From positions 124,001 through 188,000 of the forward strand of contig JADIIU010000008.1 in the NCBI GenBank assembly GCA_027603945.1: a DNA stretch of 64,000 nt. Reading direction: 5' to 3'. Both the position numbers and the translations under genes were made by a program. Shown piece after piece: positions 55,601 through 64,000 of this stretch (its first letter is position 1; each line of letters opens with the position of its first letter). The DNA is from Terramyces sp. JEL0728 (lineage: Eukaryota; Chytridiomycota; Chytridiomycetes; Rhizophydiales; Terramycetaceae). The notes beneath the pieces were generated by a model that saw only the letters and a list, made by a program, of their open reading frames with translations, was not told the origin of the DNA and searched no databases.

Positions 55601-58600
55601 TAGGAATAAATTCTCCTATTTGTACATTTTCCTGAATCAAAAACTGCCCAAGATTTTTTGCATTTTGATTCAATTCCCCATAGGTGATCTGTTTGTTGTA
55701 TTGTTCCAAAGCAACCAATTCCGGGTTGGAGCTGGCAATATCTTCAAATGCATGATGAGCCAGCTGATACTTTATCTCCAAATCTTTGCCGTAACCAAAC
55801 TTCAAGACCTGAGATTTCAAATCGGCAGGCAGTATTCGAATATCACCAACAGAAACATTCCTGTTTCCAACACAACTTTCGATGATGTTGCTGGCCACAC
55901 TCTCAAAAATGTGCAGCAATTTCCAACAATGATCTGCAGATACATTCCAGGGAAGAAAAGTAATATTCAGCAGATAATCCCGATCCTGCGGAAACACTGT
56001 AAGTCCCAGTGGAAATGAAGCTTGGTTTGGATAAAACATTTGTTCCAGGTTGATGGGACAGAGGTTAATGTCTTTAAATCCATGTCGTCGTGTATTTTGG
56101 AACACAAACAATGTTTCCACAAGCGATTTAATCGACACCCAGTTTTGAATCTGGCCAAGCCCAACTGCAGAGAATTCACTCTTTTCCAAGTATTCTACAG
56201 TCATTTTCTGCAGCAAATCAATAATATTCATTCCGTTTGTAGTTACTCTGCATGGTACACTGCTGATTGTCGGGCCAGTGATTTCTTCAATACCGTCAAG
56301 TGCAATTTCTCTTCCAGAAACGACTTCAGCAAATACTACATCTTGGGTTGACGCGAAAATTTGCAGAGTGATTCCCCATGCAGCTTTCAATATTATTGCA
56401 GGAGTAGACTTTGATTTGACTGCGGCTAATTGCAGAGACTGGACTGTAAATGAGCTTGAATGATCAAACGATTGATGTTTGTTTTCATCTGTAGAGATTT
56501 TCTTGTTGAACATTGTTGATGGAATAGAACCTTCTAAATACTTTGCCCAGTACGCTTCAATTTTGCTCGGGTCTTGCGAGTAGTAGTATTGGATGTAAGG
56601 CTTGAAGTTTGCAGCGGCTGGTTCGAAACAACCATTGAACGCCAGCTCAAAGTCTTTAAAGAAAATTCCCAAGCTCCATCCATCATACACTAAATGATGA
56701 AAAGTGTAGATGAAAAATGCTTCATCTCCAGTCTTGAGGATTGTTGCTCTTGACCAATGTGGTTCAGGTTCGGAAAAGCCTGCGCGTTTATCCTGTTCCA
56801 AGAAATCTGCAAGGGTTCCTTCTTCAAATGACAGACTTGGCTTAAATTGGTGATCTACAAACTGAAATACAGAGCTTTCAACTATGCAGAAGCCGGTCTT
56901 TAAAACATTGTGTTTCTCCACTACTTTCAGCCAGGCGTCATAGTAATCAGCTGGAGCATTTTGAGCAACCTTCCAAACAATGTGTTCCAGGTATGCTGAT
57001 CGGGATTCTAGAGTTGCCGCGTACATTTCTTGTTGCATGTTGGTGCATGGATAGCATTCAATATCTTTTAAATCAAACTTTTTGCAAACTTTGCCGTGAA
57101 TGTGGGGTCTGGATTAAGAAATATTACTCTAGTACTAGAGGTTTCAGTTCCGTAGTGGGTGCTGGTTGACCTTTTGCGGCCATGTTCTTGATGGTTTTTA
57201 GAGCGAATATGTCTTTGACAGTCAAGGGAATCCCACGCTTTGTGCACATATTTGCCAATAAAACCGCAGTAACAGAATCACCGCCCAATAAAAAGAAATC
57301 ACTATGTGCCAGCAAGTATTTCTTTTCCAATTCCAAAATATCGATAATCAAGGAAGAAATGGCATTTTCGGATTCAGACAATAAACTTTTCGCATATCCT
57401 GAAATGTCAAACTCTTTTAGATCATCAATATCAATAGGGATACTTTCTACCGATACAACCACACTAGGAATGTTGGCAGGCAAGTTTTCTGTGATTGCAG
57501 ATTTTACCTTGTCCATATCCAATTCAGAATCTTGCTTAATGAACACTACCAGATCATTTTCAATTTCCAACATTCCAAGTTCGTTTACCCCTACTAATTC
57601 TCTGATTCTAGTCTTGTCAATAGCATATCCCTGCATATTCACGACCTCATTTCTATTTTCATTTTCTGGAAGGAAAATCTTGTCCAGTAAATCTGAATAG
57701 GATTCCATAAACACATGTTTGGGTGCAGATGGTTTTACATTGGAGCAAGTGATTTTGCCAATACCAAAAGATTTACCAGGACCAAAGTCTATCACGTGTG
57801 TTGGGGTTACTTTTGAGCAAGCAGTAACCCAATCAAGCTGCTTGCAAAAAATCAAGTCTAAAACAAGGCCAGTCAGGCTCCCCGAATAGTCTCTAATATC
57901 GCTACCTTGATTAGATAAAATTACCATCGAAGGTATTCACGACGGGAAGCTTCAAATCCCTGACAGACCACATTTCCTGACACTCCAAATCTTGGGATAC
58001 CAATTTTGAGCACTTTTCAAGGTACTGCGTATGGAATGGAGCTTTAATGGGCAAGAATTTGTACTGCACTTTTTCATTTGTTTGTTGAGCCTTGATTAGT
58101 AAAAGATACCTTTGAGAGTGCTACTGTGAGTTTGTTCAAGCTAGATTCAAGCCCACACAACACGAGTGTCTTTGGCCCATTGATTAAACCAATATAAACG
58201 GAATCGTTATGCATGTTGAATTCATCAACAATTGAATTTAATTCTTTTCGCGAGAGGCCATTAACAGACAGCATTGATGAACTCGGTGTTGCGACACACA
58301 CTTTACTTGCGTGTTTTCCAATCAGGGAGAGCAAGCGGATCGACTTTGCAAAGTTTAATTTGAAATCATTGAGGGTAGAACTAGCTGAAATGGCGAGAGC
58401 TGAAACAAGTCCTTGACTATGTCCCAACACAACAGAGAATGACTGGTTGAATTCCTGTGGAGTAATTCCTTGTTCCACGCAACAGAGATAGTAATGGCAT
58501 AATTGAGTCAATCCAATTAGAGGGCAGCTAACTGCTACAGATGCCAAGTAAGTAGCTTCTGGCGGATCTTTTGTAATCCAGTCAATTAAAGGCCAGCCCA

Positions 58601-58739
58601 ATTCCTTTGAAGCAATTTCAAAGAGATCTTGCAACCAAGCGTGATTCAAGTGATAAATCTGGGCGAGTTCCTTGAAGTAAAAGTTGTTTTGGCCTTGTCC
58701 CCCAAAGACTGCTACCAAGTTTTTCGAGATTGCAACCAT
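52601..58739 (-). CDS. Acyltransferase-NRPS hybrid megasynthase (SAT-T-C-A-T-C)
   Basis: Five introns (19, 19, 19, 20 and 20 nt, at 58089, 57906, 57109, 54044 and 53193) yield 2013 residues. The start at 58739 opens an acyltransferase like the starter-unit (SAT) domain of fungal PKS: VFGGQGQNN, active serine in VLGHSQGLVSA, PIKAPFHTQYLE and VIDFGPGKSFGIG. Then come a fragment resembling the C-terminal lobe of an adenylation domain without its NGK lysine, and a carrier with FFLLGGDSVT. A condensation domain (FHHLVYDGWS) and a full adenylation domain follow (FTSGSTGKPKG, YNTYGPSE, YRTGD, NGKVDKKA). In the A4 core the sequence INFDTCESD keeps the Asp that contacts an alpha-amino group. A second carrier (FFELGGDSIL) and a terminal condensation domain (SMHHVLYDGWS) end it, with no thioesterase. 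An acyl-aminoacyl product is inferred. Confidence 0.9.
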
Positions 58740-58979
58740 AGAGTAAAAGAGAAACGTTGAATGGATATAAATAGCCTGTTCATTTTGGTCTTGCACGAAG
58801 CAGTCCCGATCTGCCCATCAACCATTTTTAGCATTCACTCCTCTCCTCCTGCACACTTGCAAAACGGTAGCTAACAGCACGAAAATTTGAATAGCGACTA
58901 GAGCACATTATCAATTATTCAATTAATTCTACCAGATTGCCTCGACTAGAATTTTCTTTGAACTATTCGGTGTAACCTT

Positions 58980-60096
58980 GTGACTTATTCCAAATCTGGT
59001 TGCGGTCCGATCTATCCCGAACATTCAACCAATCAATTGAACAAATACATGGGCACAATCGAACTGCTAGTAAAACATAAAGTCAAATTATCACTTGCAA
59101 CGTCCAATTTCAGTTTGGTAGCCATTTCTTGGCCAATTCAGTCAAAAGGAAAACTCTCTTTAAACGCGGATGCATTCTCGTACCTGGACAAGATTTGCTA
59201 ATTAATGCATTTGGAATAACAGCAGTTACTGTTGATGGCAACTATCAAGGGCTGGGAACTGGAAATGCAGGACTAAACTTTTTGGCAAACATTCTCCAGT
59301 ATATTCTAGCTCCAGGGCAGAAATTACCTGAAGCCACTAAAGAATTACAAGCCTGCCATGTAAATAATTATTAATATTAGCTGAAATTACTACCATGGGA
59401 GGCAGAAGGCTACGAAAGGCAATTTTGAGTCAACTAGTGCAAGATGGAACTGTTGATAGCGATGCTCACATTGTGCTAGCTGGTTTGTCAAACATTTACA
59501 CTTCCTATGTAACTACCTATGAAGAATACCTGCAGCAGAGATACGAAGCTGGCTCTACCATTTTTGGTCCTCATACTTTGGAAGCGTACATTAACCAATT
59601 TACTCAGCTGGCCCACTCTTTTGTCTCTACAAACGTCCAATTGAACACTGCACAAGCTGATAGAGAAGGACAGTACACTGAGTTATCCTTGAACGATCAA
59701 TTGATTCACCATGTCGTTCTTGACAGTGGTTCGTTTGGCAAAGTCAACCAAGATGTTCAAAAGACTTATAGAGTAGGCGACACTGTATCTGTTAAATTTG
59801 GATGTGCTCATCCACGTAACCATGGATACTTTAACAAATTCGCAGTAGTTGAGCAACTGGTAAACAACAACTGGCAGACATTCATCAATGACGGGGACTG
59901 GGATATCAAGTTCATGTGGTACAGAACTGGTGGAGGTTTGTCTGGCACTAGTGAGTGCAGCGTTGATTGGAATGTTGGCGAAACGATTCCTGCAAGTCCA
60001 GGGCAGTATAGAATTACAACTTTTGGAACTAGTCAGAATATTCTCAATATGAAGTCACCATTTGAAGGGACTAGTTCTACTTTTACAATTCAATAA
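58980..60096 (+). pseudogene. Neutral ceramidase relic (C-terminal part only)
   Basis: The frame 59395-60096 matches the C-terminal quarter of neutral ceramidase: ITTMGGRRLRKAI (family FTTMAGRRLR), VLAGLSNIYTSYVTTYEEYL, RYEAGSTIFGPHTLEAYINQ, YRVGDTVSVKFGCAHPRN and a final FEGTSSTFTIQ. Just upstream, GNAGLNFLANILQYILAPGQ and PEATKELQACH resemble the segment that precedes it in intact enzymes. About 50 residues between them are missing, the frames do not join, and the 21-nt intron-like piece before the last exon does not restore phase. The catalytic N-terminal domain (several hundred residues) is absent. This is a decayed or truncated gene; the C-terminal ORF alone could still be translated but would lack the active site. 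Confidence 0.7.
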
Positions 60097-60180
60097 ATTT
60101 CTAGATTATAGTTTGGTTTCATGTTGATTTGTGGCGTTGGTACAAAGAGTATAAATTCAATAGACACTGCTTCCTTATCA

Positions 60181-61202
60181 ATGAGAAAAATATTGTGTGT
60201 GCATGGGGCTAGTTCAACACCAGAGAAATTCCAAAAATTACTCGTGCCAACAATTGAATCACTCTCAGACAAGTACGAGTTTGTATTTATCAAATCCCCA
60301 TTTATTGATTATTACGATGGACCAAAGGAAGAATTTAAAGGCAGATCCATGCTCTACTGGATGGAATATGGCAAAGAGCTTGGATTTCACCATGGGTTCC
60401 AAGAAGGATTTCAGATAGTTCAGGATACATGGACTGATGAATTTGAAGGCATGATTGCATTCTCTCAAGGTGGAGTAACAGTTGCCGCTTGTTGCAATTT
60501 AGTTTATCCCCAACCTAAATGGGTACTGATTTACTCTGCAATGTTTCCAAAAACATTAACTCCACTCGACGATTATTATCAACTGATTAATAGTTTCAAA
60601 GGACCTTGTTTGTATGTCAGTGGATTACAAGAGACTCACTTGAATATTGCAGTTCCCCAAATACAAAACGCGGAATTTATTACTCATCCGCTTGGACATG
60701 TAGTTTATCCAGAACAGGATCGTTTGGTTGGCTGGATTAATTCACAGTCCCATCGTTCTAATTTATACTGCATTGGTGCTTTAGTTGATTTAGTGATTGG
60801 GAAACAATGTAAACTTAAAGCAAAGTACGTTTTATTAATCCTAGTTTAATCAACAAAGAAAAAACCAGCAAGTTGGTGGTTGATTATGGTAAAGACGTTG
60901 CACTAGTTTCTGCAAAGATTACTGTACTTGCTCGCGGACCTGAATGGAGTGCCAAGTTGGATGAATATCCTGCAACCGTCAATGCAAATGCTTTGGAATT
61001 TAACGAGTTGGCAGTAGGAACGAGATTTACATTGGAAATTGATTTCACTACCAAATTACAAGGCTACGGAACAGATTTAATTCCTTTTTTTAAATATTTA
61101 AAGACTGAAATAGAAACCAAGATTTACAGAGATGGATTGGTGTATCAGGGTAAGAGTAATATTACTGGATGCTGCTTTGATATCCCACCAGAATTTAAAT
61201 AA
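60181..61202 (+). CDS. FSH1-family serine hydrolase with extra C-terminal domain
   Basis: The N-terminal 220 residues are an alpha/beta hydrolase of the FSH1 (DUF341) family. They show MRKILCVHGASSTPEKFQKL, the nucleophile in MIAFSQGGVTVA, and the His in ITHPLGHVVYP. Fungal relatives include Fsh1-3 and polyketide-releasing thioesterases such as LovG. A 20-nt intron (GTACGTTTTATTAATCCTAG) leads to about 120 further residues of beta-rich sequence (KLVVDYGKDVALVSAKITVL, GTRFTLEIDFTTKLQGYG) that I do not recognise. The ATG at 60181 is preferred to the one at 60121 because the family starts directly before KILCxHG. It lies 1.4 kb from the megasynthase, which has no thioesterase, so a releasing role is plausible but unproven. 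Confidence 0.8.
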
Positions 61203-61350
61203 ATATCTGTCATTCATGTTAAGGTTCCCAAACTTTTTGCGAAATACATTCCCCGGATTTAGAATATTTTGACTGTTTAACGATCATTCAAGATGTAGCA
61301 CAAATCTTTCACGTACAGACCATATCTATCGATCCAGATATTTACAAAAA

Positions 61351-61897
61351 ATGGCAAGTCTCATTCAAAACCCAGACTTTAATGCTTATGCATCTCTGCC
61401 GGTACTTTTGCATTCTTTCAGATCATCTGCAATTGCTCCGTGGTCGATAGTAGGCAATGCAAACTATGAAATTGATCCTCCTAATCGTGGCCGCCATACT
61501 CTGGAGGATGGATCTTTGTGCCTTTTCAGTACAACAAAAAGTGTCTTTGAAAGTATCTTTAATGATTGGCGCAAATTTAAATAGTGCTAAAACAGGATTT
61601 GTTTACGTAACAGGAGGTCCAACCGTAAACTTTACTCACACTCAAGCTGATCCGATCTGGAAAGAAGTTTTGTATCCGTTCACTGCAAATCAAGTAGATA
61701 ACTATTGGAAGTGCTGGACCAGTTCTTGGATATGCCAAATTAGTTGAAATTTCCAGTGGCCTGCTGTAAGTGACGTTTGTGTTAATGTGGGGCAATAGGT
61801 GTTGGAGCTGCCCTACTATTTGCCAGTATGGTGTTTTTGTTTTACCAATACCAGTCAAATGTTGCAGATAAATAATAAACCCTATTTCCCAGTTAAT
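61351..61897 (+). pseudogene. Broken secreted/TM protein gene (two frameshifts, lost splice site)
   Basis: The coherent protein changes frame twice. It runs MASLIQNPDFNAYASLPVLL to GNANYEIDPPNRG in one frame, then SLMIGANLNSAKTGFVYVTG and FTHTQADPIWKEVLYPFTAN in a second. In a third frame it continues TIGSAGPVLGYAKLVEISSG and a membrane helix AIGVGAALLFASMVFLFYQY. Between SSG and the helix lies an intron-like GTAAGTGACGTTTGTGTTAATG ending GTGG where other introns have the AG. The N-terminal part resembles secreted wall-associated domains (DUF642-like, weak). No intact start or signal peptide is seen. It is best read as a recent pseudogene; sequencing error is the alternative. Confidence 0.5.
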
Positions 61898-62018
61898 TGG
61901 TATTTTCGTTCAGACAGATCACAATCACATGATTCTTTGGTGGACCTATCCAATGAGGAGGCTTACCATAAAAACTCTAATTTTCAAGATCTAAATTCAC
62001 ACTGGAAATTGACTGCAA

Positions 62019-62522
62019 ATGACTATAAAATACACTGTAATTCACTACACCCAGCCAACAGATTCAACAAAGTATTTCGTACTGAAACAAGACTGTTCAA
62101 AAGTATACTACATTACAAGCCAAAACAATATGATTACATTCCAGCAACACTCGTTTCGTGGACCTGTAATTTCATCATTTTCACTTACAGATAATGTGTG
62201 GGACGTCCATGAGTACAAGACACTCAACCGGTACTTTATAAAGGAATCGTTCACAAAGACAAAGTTCAGCACAAACAAGGCAGTGTACGCTTGGCACTGC
62301 ATTCCAACCAAAGTTAATTTCATGGGGTGCTTGAAATACCCTGAAAAAATCTGTCAGTCGTATTTGGATTTGGAGTCGATACAGAATGAGGTTTTAAGGA
62401 TTTACATATTGGACAATGTTGGCGAATTTGATCAGATACTGATGAGCGGGGTAGTGCTTGGTATTAGTAATTATTTAAAGTCACTGGTGAGCAATAGGAG
62501 GCAACTGTTTTGTTCGTTTTAA
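62019..62522 (+). CDS. Hypothetical beta-rich protein
   Basis: I do not recognise this 167-residue ORF. It has an ATG start, no intron, and a composition rich in Y, F, S, T and N, with alternating hydrophobic strands (SKVYYITSQNNMITFQQHSF, GPVISSFSLTDNVWDVHEYK). A final helix LMSGVVLGISNYLKSL is followed by a basic end. The pattern is reminiscent of tubby/scramblase-like beta-barrel proteins of fungi, but no diagnostic motif is present. It follows the broken membrane-protein gene, and part of it might be a further relic. Confidence 0.4.
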   Translation: MTIKYTVIHYTQPTDSTKYFVLKQDCSKVYYITSQNNMITFQQHSFRGPVISSFSLTDNVWDVHEYKTLNRYFIKESFTKTKFSTNKAVYAWHCIPTKVNFMGCLKYPEKICQSYLDLESIQNEVLRIYILDNVGEFDQILMSGVVLGISNYLKSLVSNRRQLFCSF

Positions 62523-63115
62523 TAGAGTATTTTTTTGTGTAACATTTTGTCAAAAGAAACCGTTTAGTCTGAAAGAAGCTGTTTTGAAACTGCTTGGCAT
62601 ATCGCTTTGGGTTGAAACGACTGAATTTCGAACTGGGCTTTAAAGGGTATGAGAACCTAGTATGTGAGGCTATGATTGAGCAACCAGATTGGGTTTCAAT
62701 TAATCTCGATTGCACCTCTAATTCCGACTGGTTAAATTAAATGTGGTCCTATAAACATCGTGGATAAATTTCCGTTCATGCAGATCAAATGTCAGGTGAG
62801 TTTTTTGCCAGATCAAACTAATAGTTTGATATTAGTTTTAAAAGGATACAATCTCTAGTAATACATCGTATTATATTAAATAAATCTGCATAATACATAA
62901 TCTTGCTGCCATGTGAAAATAGAATGCTAGCCGACGATGCTAAATATTATTAAAAGTGAGGAGGGTATGCGGGCAATATGCGAATAGCATGCAGGCAATC
63001 CGATGGTGGAAAATAGCATTAACTCTCTTGTATCCGGCCCGTTTGGTTTCTCACGTTTTCCTTATGATCACGTGTTAGTGTTACAATACAGCCACTCTAG
63101 TTTTCTTTTTCACTT
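62523..63115. other. Intergenic region, 593 bp
   Basis: This is the upstream region of the perilipin-like gene. It contains imperfect direct repeats ATGCGGGCAAT, ATGCGAATAGC and ATGCAGGCAAT (62967-62999) and the CACGTG box at 63069. No ORF or RNA gene is supported. Confidence 0.4.
63069..63074. promoter_or_regulatory. E-box CACGTG before the perilipin-like gene
   Basis: CACGTG, in the context GATCACGTGTTA, lies 42 bp before the start codon at 63116. The spacing matches the E-box 44 bp before SUCLA2, hinting at a shared bHLH regulator of mitochondrial and lipid metabolism. Inference only. Confidence 0.35.
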
Positions 63116-64000
63116 ATGGAGGAGCAAGAACAAGTAGCAGTAGAAATCTTGGAGCACTTGAAAACCAAACCACAATTCTTCTCCAGAGTACACTCTTACC
63201 CAATAGTAAACCGCACAATCAGTAATATATCAAGTGCATACACTTCAACTAAAAATTCAAATAATATAGTCAAATATTCAGCAGAGAATATTGAAAATGG
63301 GATTAATATCATGACTAGACCAGTTATCTCTACTTTGGAGCCTGTTCTTCGGCCTTTGAACCAATTCGCCTGTAATCAGTTGGATAAGGTCGAGTCTAGG
63401 TTTGGGATCAATTTACCGCCTATACAAGCTGTGTTGAACGAGACACCTACTCATCAGCCTAATAGGATTTATCAGACTGTTGGTGCGGTTGGTGCGAGTG
63501 TCGGTGTCCTTGGAGATGAAACCATCAAAGCACTAAAGTAATATTTGTTAATGTAGATATTGTTTACAGTACATTGAATTCGCACTGAAATCCATGGTTC
63601 ATTCTATTACTGTTTTAAAGAATTATATCACTGATCAAACAAGTAATGGAATGTCTGTGATGTAAACCCAAATTAACGTAGATCTACAAATTCGCAGTAT
63701 GCTGGAGAAAATATTGTGCTATTTATAGCAAATATCAAGAGAGAGATTGTTGAAACGCTACGAAAAGCCGTCGATATACTAGGTAGCTTTGAATTTACAC
63801 AGGCAAATATTCCAGTAGCTATTTACCAGTAGATGCAAAAAACAGTGTAAAGAATTTTATTTTGTCATTACCCGCTAGACTAAACAAAGCGAAACATACT
63901 GGAGAAATAGATTACAAAAAAGAAGCAGAAAATGTCATTAATTTAGCACAGGAATCTACTAATATGTTGTCGAATGTTGAACATGTTATTGCTAATACAC
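63116..64000 (+). CDS. Perilipin-like lipid droplet protein, 3' end outside the window
   Basis: Perilipins coat lipid droplets and control triacylglycerol storage; filamentous fungi have MPL1/CAP20. The N-terminus has the pattern of the family: FFSRVHSYPIVNRTISNISS, a helix with KYSAENIENGINIMTRPVIS, and LEPVLRPLNQFACNQLDKVE. Three introns (GTAATATTTGTTAATGTAG, GTAAACCCAAATTAACGTAG and GTAGCTTTGAATTTACACAG) keep one frame to the window end. The downstream part is amphipathic helix of the 11-mer type (YIEFALKSMVHSITVLKNYI, NFILSLPARLNKAKHTGEID). At least 275 residues are present. Zoospores of chytrid-like fungi carry prominent lipid bodies, which fits. The family call rests on pattern, so confidence is moderate. 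Confidence 0.65.

Overview
The window looks like nuclear DNA of a flagellated (zoosporic) early-diverging fungus or a very close relative. Genes for a motile cilium are present: B9D2 of the transition zone, an IQ-motif dynein regulatory complex subunit, the outer-arm docking protein ODAD3/CCDC151, and a TTLL6-type tubulin polyglutamylase. They sit beside fungal-looking genes: a perilipin-like protein, an FSH1-type hydrolase, and a megasynthase with a starter-acyltransferase-like domain. The standard genetic code fits, because all three stop codons end well-supported genes. No tRNA, rRNA, CRISPR array or transposon was recognised. Both window ends cut genes.

The strongest general feature is the introns. 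I decoded about 75 different introns by restoring frame and family motifs. Every one is 18 to 23 nt, mostly 19 to 21. They begin GTA or GTN, end AG, and carry a TTAAT/TTAAC/CTAAT/TTGAT-like box only a few bases before the 3' AG. After removal, all 20 or so multi-exon genes that I totalled come out as whole numbers of codons. In the phosphatidylinositol synthase gene, five such units lie directly end to end (50282-50386) with no exon bases between them.

Layout. 1-13 kb: a coiled-coil gene, mitochondrial succinyl-CoA ligase beta, a membrane protein, ORC3, two axonemal genes head to head (DRC9/10 and ODAD3), a small PPxY membrane protein and HSP110. 13.2-37.4 kb: a tandem direct duplication with a unit of about 12.08 kb and roughly 1% divergence. 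Each copy carries B9D2, a small TM protein, three orphan 7TM genes, the SUV3 mitochondrial RNA helicase, the splicing factor SYF1/XAB2, NUP85 and an F-box protein. The junction replaces the start of the second B9D2 and removes the native upstream region of the first F-box gene. 37.5-52.6 kb: mitochondrial thiolase, a protein kinase, TTLL, a coiled-coil protein, two 7TM genes of a second family around an S33 peptidase, WRAP53/TCAB1 head to head with PI synthase, and an LRR-like protein. 52.6-61.2 kb: a 2013-residue megasynthase (acyltransferase, carrier, C, A, carrier, C), a ceramidase relic and an FSH1-like hydrolase. 61.3-64 kb: a broken secreted/TM gene, an unknown ORF, and the 5' part of a perilipin-like gene.

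Gene spacing is extremely tight. Start codons of divergent pairs lie 50 bp apart (DRC9/10-ODAD3), 15 bp apart (SUV3-SYF1), or overlap in the palindrome CATG (WRAP53-PI synthase). Convergent gaps can be 30 to 70 bp. The cell therefore seems to combine a conserved eukaryotic core (replication origin, splicing, nuclear pore, mitochondrial metabolism), a flagellar programme, lineage-specific sensory-type membrane proteins, and one secondary-metabolite locus.
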